From an uncultured Cellvibrionales bacterium (GTDB taxonomy: Bacteria > Pseudomonadota > Gammaproteobacteria > Pseudomonadales > Porticoccaceae), in NCBI GenBank assembly GCA_913031145.1, contig CAJWCO010000001.1, forward strand, positions 1-64,000: a DNA stretch of 64,000 nt, read 5' to 3'. Numbering within the stretch: position 1 is the first letter of the stretch; each line of letters begins with the position of its first letter. Shown here piece after piece: positions 1 to 7,409 of this stretch. The notes under the pieces are model-generated. The model did no database searches. It saw only the letters and a list, made by a program, of their open reading frames with translations, and was not told where the DNA came from. The position numbers and the translations under genes were made by a program.

Positions 1-2
1 TC

Positions 3-104
3 GACACAGAACTATTTACCCGACACCTTGAGAATGGGTACCAGCAGGCTTACCAAAATTACTTTGATGGAGAAGCCCCAAAAAGAATTCTTGTATCTCG
101 TTAG
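3..104 (+). CDS. C-terminal end of a probable SPINDLY/OGT-like glycosyltransferase (partial)
   Basis: An open frame enters from the left edge and stops at TAG 102-104, giving 33 residues. It contains LFTRHLENGYQQAY and ends DGEAPKRILVSR. This resembles the last helix and tail of the TPR-linked O-GlcNAc-transferase-like family (COG3914), which typically ends in a pattern such as F.R.LE.AY...W.R...G..P..I.V. The match is from memory of the family and covers only the tail, so the function is tentative. Other frames here are closed early or show no family resemblance. Confidence 0.45.
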   Translation, partial: DTELFTRHLENGYQQAYQNYFDGEAPKRILVSR

Positions 105-277
105 CCGTGCCTTACGATTAATACCTCGTTGCTAGGCCCTAAGGCGATGCGTATATTCCATGGCTATCGAACATGCACCGTGACTTTGTTCGGCGGTACC
201 AGTTTACGAAACGAGTTGTAGTAACGCCTGATTTCTATAAACTTGGTCGCTTACCGCGAAGCGCTGGGTTGGCAAAG

Positions 278-1531
278 ATGCGACATGTTATTTTCTTGTG
301 TCTATTGGGTTTAAGTACATACACGCTCAGTCAAGAGGGGTCCCTAGACATTGATGGCGATGGGGACGTCAGCATGCTAACGGACGGCATGTTATTGCTG
401 AGAAGTCAATTGGGTTTCGCCAATGATGCGCTAGTTAAAAACGCGTTAGGGCCCGGTGCTACTCTTATTACAGGGGGCGCTATCCAGTCTCAAATAAACA
501 TGATGGGCGATCGTTTCGATATTGATGGCAACGGACGTCTAGAGGCGCTATCAGATGGACTTCTGGTAATGCGTTATCTGTCAGACCGCAGGGGAAACGC
601 GTTAATCCATGACGTTATTGGAGAGAATGCGAACAGAACGACAGCGGCTCAAGTTGAAGCACATATCGCATCGCTAATGCCAGTGCCAGTGCCGCCGCCC
701 CTAGCAAACACTGTGGGGTCCGGCCGTTTGAGATTTGAGGGTGCCGCCGCGCTTAAAGGTTCTTCGATAGATGTGTACTTTTATATTCCCGATGATGTGA
801 CTGCCGATACGCCGCTCTTGTTTGCTTTTCATCCTTTGGATAGAAATGCACGAGACACTCGCAATGCGCTAATCGACAAGGCAAGAGCTTATCGTTTCAT
901 TGTTGTAGCGCCCGAATTTTCGAGTTCACTTTTCCCTGGTGGCGATGGTTACAATCTAGGCAATGTGTTTGTCGATGGTGATAACCCGTCTGCAGGCACT
1001 TTGAATGACGAATCCGAATGGAGTTTTTCCGTTGTTGAACCCCTCTTTGATTACATGAAATATCAACTGGGTAATCAAACAAGTAACTACTCAGTGTATG
1101 GAAAATCAGCGGGAGCGCAACATGCTTTGCGTATGCTGATGTTCAAGCCAAATGCTCGAATTAATCAAATCGTAGTCGCGGGGGCTGGGTGGTATACAAC
1201 AATCGATGATCAGACCAAGTTTCCTTACGGCTTTGCTTCAAGTCCCCTTGAGGCAGCTGACCTATCGGTATTGTTTGCCGAGGACTTGACTGTTCTGGTG
1301 GGCGAATATGATCGAGATCCCGACGCTTCTAATCTGCGTCACAACAGTGTAGTCGACCGACAGGGGTTACATCGACTGTCGAGGGCACAATTTTTTTACA
1401 ACCAAGCCCAAACGCTTGCGTTCAACCTCGATGTCGAATTCCGTTGGCGCTTGGTTATACTTGCGAACGCGGGCCACAGTACAAGTGCTTACGCGGAAGA
1501 AGCTGCCGATCTTTTGTTTCAATCCCCGTGA
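278..1531 (+). CDS. Secreted alpha/beta hydrolase with N-terminal dockerin-like EF-hand repeats
   Basis: A 417-residue exported protein. The start at 278 gives a clean signal peptide (MRHVIFLCLLGLSTYTLSQ); an upstream in-frame start at 173 would bury it. Two calcium-loop repeats follow, DIDGDGDVSMLTDGMLLLR and, about 60 residues later, FDIDGNGRLEALSDGLLVMR. This is the dockerin/EF-hand pattern DxDGxGxxxxxTDGxLxxR. After a proline-rich linker (PVPVPPPL) comes an alpha/beta hydrolase like polyhydroxybutyrate depolymerase/feruloyl esterase proteins (COG3509 type). It has the nucleophile motif GKSAG (Ser about residue 277), a later acidic motif VGEYDRDP and a late GHS histidine. The substrate is not deducible; an ester or polyester is likely. 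It stands alone, with no clear operon partner. Confidence 0.72.
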   Translation: MRHVIFLCLLGLSTYTLSQEGSLDIDGDGDVSMLTDGMLLLRSQLGFANDALVKNALGPGATLITGGAIQSQINMMGDRFDIDGNGRLEALSDGLLVMRYLSDRRGNALIHDVIGENANRTTAAQVEAHIASLMPVPVPPPLANTVGSGRLRFEGAAALKGSSIDVYFYIPDDVTADTPLLFAFHPLDRNARDTRNALIDKARAYRFIVVAPEFSSSLFPGGDGYNLGNVFVDGDNPSAGTLNDESEWSFSVVEPLFDYMKYQLGNQTSNYSVYGKSAGAQHALRMLMFKPNARINQIVVAGAGWYTTIDDQTKFPYGFASSPLEAADLSVLFAEDLTVLVGEYDRDPDASNLRHNSVVDRQGLHRLSRAQFFYNQAQTLAFNLDVEFRWRLVILANAGHSTSAYAEEAADLLFQSP

Positions 1532-1644
1532 ACATTTCTGTGAGATCTGTCAGGCCTATATCGCGAGTCGCGGTCAGTGCTGATTCGACCCATGCTAGTT
1601 AGCCTGATTGCCGTCAATCTTAAGCGCTGACCGAGTTGAAAAGG

Positions 1645-2082
1645 ATGTCTAAAATAATGCAAATGCAGTGCAACGAGTACGCTAAGACAACAGGTGGCGA
1701 TCGTATTTATGCAGTCTATGAGGCGTCTGGAACGCTCTTTGGCGAGCTCAAATACGCGGCAGGCAAGCTTGTTCATGGAAATTCTTGTGCCCTTTGCGAC
1801 ATTACGCATGGTTGGCACCCGTTGGGCAAAAAAGTGTGGCGTATGTTGTCCGATGACAGGCCAGAGATTCAATGGCTATACGCGGACCAGCAGTCAGTCG
1901 CGCTCAAGTCTTTCACGGCGGATCGTCTCCCCTGCGTGGTATTGCATCAAGCGGGTACTTTTTACCTGCTGTTAGACCGCGTCGAGCTCAAACGTTGCAA
2001 CGGTGATTTAAAGCACTTTATGGGCAGTCTGGAGATCTCTCTGGACGCTGCGTCGACACCAAGCAAAAAGATCGAGACCTAA
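1645..2082 (+). CDS. Conserved protein of unknown function with CALC motif
   Basis: About 145 residues, with no signal peptide or membrane segment. I do not recognise a named function. Features are an N-terminal beta-rich stretch (IYAVYEASGTLFGELKY), then CALCDITHGWHPLGKKVW with a CxxC pair followed by THG, and a C-terminal part with VVLHQAGTFYLLLDR. Proteins with a CxLC.LTHG-type segment occur in several bacterial groups as uncharacterised. The cysteine pair could bind a metal or be redox active; this is inference. The start is uncertain: TTG 1636, ATG 1645 or ATG 1657 are all in frame. An AAGGA at 1641-1645 would best serve 1657. Confidence 0.55.
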   Translation: MSKIMQMQCNEYAKTTGGDRIYAVYEASGTLFGELKYAAGKLVHGNSCALCDITHGWHPLGKKVWRMLSDDRPEIQWLYADQQSVALKSFTADRLPCVVLHQAGTFYLLLDRVELKRCNGDLKHFMGSLEISLDAASTPSKKIET

Positions 2083-2388
2083 CAATTTGGATGCGCGTCT
2101 AAATACCGCAGACGGATCGCGGTTTGCGCCCAATGATTAAAGATTGGGCAGGGTAATTTTGGATAAGACGACAATATAAGAAGCGACAGTTGTTGTCGTG
2201 AAGCAAGCCCTAACCATTTTTACGTCAGCGCGTCGGCCCGCAATTAAACGTCGATGGTTCCCGGTCTGTTGCGCCATCAAGTCATCTTACAGCCCTTACG
2301 AAGCGCAACTGCGAATCAGGCTCATTTGACAGAGTTTATAAACTTCGATACGGTCGCAAACTGCTTATTTCGGTGGTCTGTCTGTCAT
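2083..2388. other. Intergenic region with hairpins
   Basis: No supported gene. A perfect 7-bp hairpin (GCCCAAT/ATTGGGC, loop of 8) lies at 2128-2149, just downstream of the CALC protein gene. It is not followed by a clean T-run, so it is at best a weak terminator. Two mutually exclusive hairpins follow: ACGACAA 2168-2174 with TTGTCGT 2193-2199, and CGACA 2184-2188 with TGTCG 2194-2198. An open frame continues upstream from the methyltransferase start (2254-2388), but the extra residues look non-homologous. Confidence 0.5.
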
Positions 2389-3033
2389 ATGTTAAAAGCG
2401 TTAAAAAGCTTGCACTTTCGCCGGCTGATCCGTGGTGTTTATACTCAAAGATTCAAAAAATTCGGCCGCCAACCCTCGGGAATTTATTGGACAAGTAAAG
2501 AGAGGCAATTCAGCCGCTTTGCGATAATTATTCAACAGGTTGCATCGGCCGCGCCTCAAGGCACGATATCCATCGCGGATATAGGGTGCGGATATGGCGC
2601 AATGGTCGATTACCTGCAGGAATCGGCAGGCTGCGCGCGCTTTCGTTATAGTGGGTACGATATAAATCCACAGTTAATTCGGTCTTGTCGAGCCAATGCG
2701 ACTATTCCGGCACAGCAATTCCAGATGGGCGATTGCCCCGCAGAACTAGTCGATTTCACCGTGATGTCGGGCACCTATAACATGGCGGTGACAAAAGATA
2801 TTGATGATTGGGAGCGTTATTTTTTGGATTGCCTTGAACGTTGCTGGCGCTATTCACGCCGAGGAATGGTTTTCAATCTTCTTGCTGCAGACCAGTCATA
2901 CATTAGTAATGGCATGTTGTATCACAGCGATGTCAATAAAATCCGCAGATACTGCCGCGCAAAGTTTGGTGCTACCCGCGTTATTCGAAAATCGGGCCTG
3001 CCGAGTGATGCTACCTTGGTGGTAATGCGCTGA
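2389..3033 (+). CDS. Class I SAM-dependent methyltransferase
   Basis: About 214 residues from the ATG at 2389 (MLKALKSLHFRRLIRG). The SAM-binding motif I is IADIGCGYGAMVDYL, followed by a motif II-like acidic end SGYDINPQLI and a later GDC segment, so the Rossmann core is clear. The substrate is unknown. The N-terminus (FRRLIRGVYTQRFKKFG.QPSGIYW) resembles small methyltransferases found near polysaccharide or lipid genes, but nothing in the neighbourhood confirms this. The in-frame start at 2254 adds 45 residues with no similarity I can recognise, so the internal ATG is preferred. Confidence 0.7.
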   Translation: MLKALKSLHFRRLIRGVYTQRFKKFGRQPSGIYWTSKERQFSRFAIIIQQVASAAPQGTISIADIGCGYGAMVDYLQESAGCARFRYSGYDINPQLIRSCRANATIPAQQFQMGDCPAELVDFTVMSGTYNMAVTKDIDDWERYFLDCLERCWRYSRRGMVFNLLAADQSYISNGMLYHSDVNKIRRYCRAKFGATRVIRKSGLPSDATLVVMR

Positions 3034-3719
3034 TCAGGTGCTGGCGTGGCTCCTCTGTTGATAACAGGTGTGTCAGTGCGCATCTTGTCCGCATTTCGTT
3101 ACAAAATTTTCCTGCAATTTTTTAATCAGCTGCCATACTTATGGCACCGGTATTTTGCTGTCAGTGCCACTGTCGACCCGGGTTCGTTTGAGACGCATCA
3201 AACGACAGATTTGACCTATAGACCAGTGTCTTAAAACGGATATGACTGACTAGCGATGGCTTACGCTGAAGGCATCACAAAAGTGTTGAATAGGGTATTT
3301 GTTGAGGTGCCCGAGGCACTCGGTGGGCTTAAGATTCGTTAACCCCATATTGCCCAAAAGATGCTGATTAAAGTCATTGCGTCACCCTAACCAAAAGAGA
3401 GGCTAAATTTGCGGCCATATCGAGCGCTTACCGGCCCAGCGGTTTTCTTTTCGGGGTTCGGCAACGCATATTACCATTGATATTTTTATTGCTATTCAAG
3501 GCCCTTAGTCTCGGCTCATTTGGGCCACGCTAGTGAATGCTATAAACGCTATAAAGGTAAACCTATCAGCCTAAAAGTTCCCAATAAACGGCCCACAGTG
3601 GCTTTAGTTCGGTAAATTATGTTGATCTATTTGTATTTTTTAGACGTTAAGCGTTGGCCTGAAATGCCAAGCTCTGCACTTTTAATCTCGAGATTAGTTA
3701 ATGATTACGGATTTAAATT
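3034..3719. other. Long intergenic stretch without recognisable gene
   Basis: About 690 bp between the methyltransferase and the broken DUF4345 gene. Short open frames exist (3046-3234, and a 28-codon frame 3256-3342) but neither resembles a known protein or has a good ribosome binding site. A small hairpin (GTGCC/GGCAC, 3307-3319) is visible. The stretch looks like decayed or non-coding sequence, and I see no RNA gene or insertion-sequence ends in it. Confidence 0.45.
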
Positions 3720-4122
3720 ATGGCCAGATATTACCTATTAGTCACCGCATGGGGGTTCTTTCTTTATGGACTCTTGTTTATTGTATTTCCTCAAGAAACC
3801 TTGCAAATGATCGTACAAGGTCAAGTGAGTACTCGCTCTGAATTAATCGACCTAAGAGCAACCTATGACGATCGGTTTAGGGCGGCTGCTATTTGTTTTA
3901 GCCAACAATGTAAGCACAATAAAAGTCGGCCTGTTGGCTGTTTTTATCATAATGCTGTGTATGGCATTGGGGCGTATTATTGGGATAGTCATTGATGGTG
4001 AGCCAAACCAATTCATGTATATTTATTTGTCATTAGAGTTATTGGCGTGTGCACTTTCTTGGCTGCTTCTTAGAGCAGCCAAGAAACAAAAGCTGAGCCA
4101 TAGCGTAAACTGGGACTATTGA
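3720..4122 (+). pseudogene. DUF4345-type small membrane protein, frameshifted
   Basis: Two overlapping frames together encode one ~133-residue, four-helix membrane protein. The first part (ARYYLLVTAWGFFLYGLLF...IDLRATYDD) runs in the frame of 3720. The rest (LLFVLANNVSTIKVGLLAVF...ALGRIIGIVIDGEP...LELLACALSWLLL) runs in the +1 frame to 4122. The order of segments, with RATY in the middle and GRIIG..IDG near the end, matches DUF4345 proteins. Removing one T from the TTT at 3876-3878 joins the two frames into RATYDDRLGRLLFVL. The function of the family is unknown. Whether this is a real mutation or an assembly error cannot be told from sequence alone. Confidence 0.6.
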
Positions 4123-4276
4123 AGTTTGCCTCAGTTTTGTTTACTCAAGCAGACTCATCAGTTCATTCATTGTTGTTTAAGTTTTTGGTAATGCCGTAGG
4201 CGCCCAAGACTTTTATGCGAGACTCTTTTATATTAGCAATTAGCAGTGGGTAATCTTTGCCCAACCGTTGCTGTCT

Positions 4277-5548
4277 TTAATGACGTCTGGGTATAAATTC
4301 GAGCACGGTGGCATTAATGCAGTACCGCGGCTGGCCGCGGGGACCATCGGGAAATACATGCCCCAAGTGGATGTCTGAACTGGCGGATCGAATCTCTGTT
4401 CGCCGCATACCGAAGCTATGATCTGCCCGCTCGTAGACAGCATTATCAACGGACTTGGAGAAGGACAGCCAACCCGTTCCTGAGTCAAACCGGTCTTGGG
4501 TGTCAAATAACGCAGCGCCACTTAGTTTGTCGACAAAGACGCCGTTGGGCGTGTCTTTAAAAATCTCATATTGACGACAAAAACGGGACTCAGTCCCTTT
4601 TTTAAAGGCAATGTTATATGCTTCACTATCGCCGAGTTTAAAGTGCCCGAGGGCGCGATAAAAAGAGTCCGCCGCCATGTAGCCTTGGTTGCCAAAAACC
4701 TCGGCGCCATCCCTTAAAAATAGGATCGTGGGCGTCGCCCAAGTCGGGGTTGCTACCTCAAGGTCATGGAGCTGCGCCGCTGTACGAAATACCATCGGTA
4801 TTGAGCCCGCATATGTGTTGGCCACTTCCGTCTTAAACTTTTCGCAGTAAGGACAATATCCTTGCGCTTCGATAACAACAATCGCCGGTCCTTGGGCGAT
4901 GGCACTGTTGTCCAATTTACGTTCTTCTTTTTGCGTAAAATGAACGCCGGTTGAATGATCTGGGCAATACCCATCAGGATTTTTCACTAGATAGTCCTGG
5001 TGATAATTTTCTGCCGGATAAAATACATCGAGGGGGCTAATTTGCGTCGTTATTTTGCCATACCCCGCCTGTGTCAAGAGCTCTTGATAACGCGTGCTTA
5101 CTTGGAGAGCAACCGTCGATTGTGTGGGGTTAGTTGTCAGGATTATCGAGCGGTATTGGCTGCCAATATCATTGCCTTGCCTATTGACCTGTGTCGGGTC
5201 ATGGCGTTCAAAAAATGATTCGAGTAGGGTTTGTACGCTTATGTGGTTGTGGTCATAGGTTACTTCAACGACTTCAGCATGGTTTTTTGGGTTCATTTTG
5301 TTGGAACGATCGCTGATGGCGCGATAGGTGGGCATAACGCCTGACCCTCCCGCATAACCAGAGACCGCATCGATCACGCCTGGAAGTGCCGCGTAAGCTT
5401 TTTCTGCGCCCCAAAAGCACCCTGCGCCGAGCACGATGGTGCGGCTTTGTGCCGTCGCGGTTGGTTCTTTGGCAGCAATGCTGACGTCCCAGAGTATCAG
5501 TACTAGGAAGGCTAAAATGCTTTTTTTCACGATGGCTGTCCTTTGCAT
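4277..5548 (-). CDS. msrAB: Periplasmic MsrA-thioredoxin-MsrB fusion methionine sulfoxide reductase
   Basis: 423 residues repairing oxidised methionine in exported proteins. An N-terminal signal/anchor (SILAFLVLILWDVSIAA) leads to an MsrA domain with catalytic GCFWG (about 43-47) and YPAENYHQDY. A thioredoxin-like domain follows at about 215-300, with CPYC and a cis-proline-like TPT. Last is an MsrB domain with SGTGWLSF, HLGHVFPDGPRGQPRYCIN (catalytic Cys in RYCIN). The CxxC zinc pairs of many MsrB proteins are absent, as in the zinc-free form. The well-known Neisseria PilB order is Trx-MsrA-MsrB; here the thioredoxin domain sits between the reductases. The gene is divergent from djlA. Confidence 0.92.
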   Translation of the reverse strand: MQRTAIVKKSILAFLVLILWDVSIAAKEPTATAQSRTIVLGAGCFWGAEKAYAALPGVIDAVSGYAGGSGVMPTYRAISDRSNKMNPKNHAEVVEVTYDHNHISVQTLLESFFERHDPTQVNRQGNDIGSQYRSIILTTNPTQSTVALQVSTRYQELLTQAGYGKITTQISPLDVFYPAENYHQDYLVKNPDGYCPDHSTGVHFTQKEERKLDNSAIAQGPAIVVIEAQGYCPYCEKFKTEVANTYAGSIPMVFRTAAQLHDLEVATPTWATPTILFLRDGAEVFGNQGYMAADSFYRALGHFKLGDSEAYNIAFKKGTESRFCRQYEIFKDTPNGVFVDKLSGAALFDTQDRFDSGTGWLSFSKSVDNAVYERADHSFGMRRTEIRSASSDIHLGHVFPDGPRGQPRYCINATVLEFIPRRH

Positions 5549-5754
5549 TGAGTTAAGTTAAGACTTCTGTGACACGTAGTATGGCACCATTGGTAACAGT
5601 CTTAAGGCAAATACGCACATTTTTTACGCACGGTTCTCTCGGCATAGCACAGATAATAGCAACAATGAACAATCAATTATGAATCAATCTTAGCGCTTTT
5701 TAAGGAAGGTTCGCTGTACAATCATTTGCTGTAAAAATTCACAAGGAATATTTC

Positions 5755-6549
5755 GTGTTGGGAAAGATAGTCGCGGGTCTGTTCGGGTACATGGTGTATG
5801 GACCCTTAGGTGCTATTTTGGGAGTTGCGTTGGGACATCAGTTTGATCGCGGCATTGGTGGCTTTATGGTCACTCTCAGTCCCGCTAAGCGAACGCGTGT
5901 GCGAGAATCCTTTTTTACAACGGTTTTTAGCTTGTTGGGTTGTCTGGCGAAAGCAGATGGGCGCATTTCTTCCTCCGAAATAGCGCATGCAGAAGAGATG
6001 ATGGGTCGTATGGGCCTAAGTGCAGATCGCCGTAAGCAGGCCATCGCGTTTTTTCAAGAGGGTGCAACACCCACGTTTTCGATTGATACGTGTTTGAGTC
6101 GGTTTATGGCTGTCTGCGGGCGTCACAACAATTTGAAGCGTCAATTACTGAGTTATTTGATTGCGTTGGCTTTGGCGGACGGTGAGTTACACCATGCCGA
6201 GGAAGCCTTACTTCGCAAGGTATCTTTTCAACTGGGTTTCCCCAGCGCTTTGTTTGATCAGTTACTGACGATGCTCGGCGCACAGGCGCAATTTGGGGGG
6301 CGTGCACACTGTGGGTCTGAACACGATGATAAGGCGTCTTTGGCGGCAGCTTATGCCGCACTAGGGGTTGCCGAGACAAGTTCCGATTCGTCGGTTAAAA
6401 AGACTTATAAACGGTTAGTCAGTCAAAATCACCCAGATAAATTGATCGGGCAAGGTATGCCCGAAGATATGATTAAACTGGCCACAGAGCGGACACAAGA
6501 AATTCAAAAAGCGTACGAATTAATTGTGGCCTCTCGCAAGTCAGACTAG
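5755..6549 (+). CDS. djlA: DnaJ-like co-chaperone DjlA
   Basis: 264 residues. It starts with a glycine-rich hydrophobic segment (GYMVYGPLGAILGVALGH) that is the membrane anchor typical of DjlA. A TerB-like helical domain comes next (about 50-180, with LAKADGRISSSEI and ALADGELHHAEE). The C-terminal J domain carries the HPD motif in SQNHPDKL (about 225). It is predicted to stimulate DnaK ATPase at the inner membrane. The start is GTG 5755, supported by AAGGA at 5743-5747 with 7-nt spacing and by the family N-terminus; TTG 5758 is the next codon. It lies upstream of the initiator tRNA but is separated from it by that gene's own promoter. Confidence 0.9.
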   Translation: MLGKIVAGLFGYMVYGPLGAILGVALGHQFDRGIGGFMVTLSPAKRTRVRESFFTTVFSLLGCLAKADGRISSSEIAHAEEMMGRMGLSADRRKQAIAFFQEGATPTFSIDTCLSRFMAVCGRHNNLKRQLLSYLIALALADGELHHAEEALLRKVSFQLGFPSALFDQLLTMLGAQAQFGGRAHCGSEHDDKASLAAAYAALGVAETSSDSSVKKTYKRLVSQNHPDKLIGQGMPEDMIKLATERTQEIQKAYELIVASRKSD

Positions 6550-6605
6550 GCTTCGCGACTGTTAGCCACTCTGTATTAAATTACAGTAGTTTTAGCGGGC
6601 TTATG

Positions 6606-6634
6606 TTGACCTAAGTCCTAGGTGTTCCTATAAT
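6606..6634 (+). promoter_or_regulatory. Sigma-70 promoter of the initiator tRNA operon
   Basis: TTGACC at 6606-6611 and a perfect TATAAT at 6629-6634 with a 17-bp spacer. The predicted start is near 6641, about 40 nt before the tRNA. A GCG-rich discriminator follows the -10 (GCGCGTCG), typical of stringently controlled stable-RNA promoters. Confidence 0.85.
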
Positions 6635-6681
6635 GCGCGTCGTCTCTACAGTAGAGGGACATGTCTCTTTTTTTATTTTGT

Positions 6682-6758
<77 letters not shown>

Positions 6759-6850
6759 ACAAAGACGGACATGAACCATTTGGGTCGCCCAAGACGAACG
6801 ATAAGCGATGCGTATTATGGCAGGCGCTAGAGTTTTGGCGACAAGCGAGG

Positions 6851-6875
6851 AGCTCCATTATGGGGCTTTTCTTTT
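6851..6875 (+). terminator. Rho-independent terminator 1 after tRNA-fMet
   Basis: Stem AGCTCC/GGGGCT (six pairs including one G-U) with loop ATTAT, then TTTTCTTTT. It lies between the tRNA and rimP, so it should stop part of the tRNA transcript and limit read-through into the nusA operon. Confidence 0.65.
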
Positions 6876-6886
6876 GCGGTAAAACG

Positions 6887-6908
6887 AATGGGCCACGGCC
6901 CATTTTTT
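6887..6908 (+). terminator. Rho-independent terminator 2 upstream of rimP
   Basis: Perfect 7-bp stem AATGGGC/GCCCATT with loop CACG, followed by six T. It lies 24 nt before the rimP start. Together with the preceding hairpin it forms tandem terminators, the place where NusA-dependent control of this operon acts in E. coli. Confidence 0.8.
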
Positions 6909-6931
6909 GTTGGTGTTGATAGAAGGGCCCA

Positions 6932-7390
6932 ATGATGGTGGCAGAACGTGTGATTCAAAACCTTCTGCGGCCCGCTATCGAGGCTTTGGGATGTCAATTG
7001 TGGGGAGTTGATGTGCAGTCGGGCGCAAGAAAAAAGCTCCTGCGCATTTACATTGATCGCGATGTTGAACACGTTAGCGTCGATGATTGCGAACGCGTGA
7101 GCCGCCAAGTGGCTAGTCTGTTGGACGTGGAAGACGTGATATCGGGGGAATACACCCTTGAGGTTTCGTCGCCTGGAATGGACAGACCGCTCTACGAAGT
7201 TGCACACTTCGAGAAATATGTGGGCGAAGAAATAGTCGTGAAACTCCGTTTTCCTTATGAAAAAAGGAAAAATTTTAAAGGGATCCTTCAGGGAGTAGAA
7301 GGCGATGAGATTATTATTTTGGTAGCAGACAATGAATATCTGTTTCCAATTGAGGGCATAGATCGGGCTAACCTAGTCCCGAAATTTTAA
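6932..7390 (+). CDS. rimP: Ribosome maturation factor RimP
   Basis: 152 residues, the usual family length. The protein is needed for maturation of the 30S subunit. The N-terminal alpha/beta domain has LGCQLWGVDVQSG and LRIYIDRD, then VDDCERVSRQV and the signature YTLEVSSPGMDRPL. The C-terminal SH3-like domain carries ENIVVKLR-type sequence (EEIVVKLRFP) and NLVPKF at the end. Two adjacent ATG codons exist (6932, 6935). AGAAGGG at 6921-6927 gives better spacing to 6935. It is the first protein gene after the tRNA and tandem terminators. Confidence 0.95.
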   Translation: MMVAERVIQNLLRPAIEALGCQLWGVDVQSGARKKLLRIYIDRDVEHVSVDDCERVSRQVASLLDVEDVISGEYTLEVSSPGMDRPLYEVAHFEKYVGEEIVVKLRFPYEKRKNFKGILQGVEGDEIIILVADNEYLFPIEGIDRANLVPKF

Positions 7391-7409
7391 CACCTTCGAG
7401 GTTGTTGTG

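Noticed and set aside
3046..3234. 62-codon plus-strand open frame
   Set aside because: No family resemblance, poor ribosome binding site and odd composition.
4240..4521. Minus-strand frame overlapping the 3' end of msrAB
   Set aside because: It lies in another frame of a well-supported MsrB domain.
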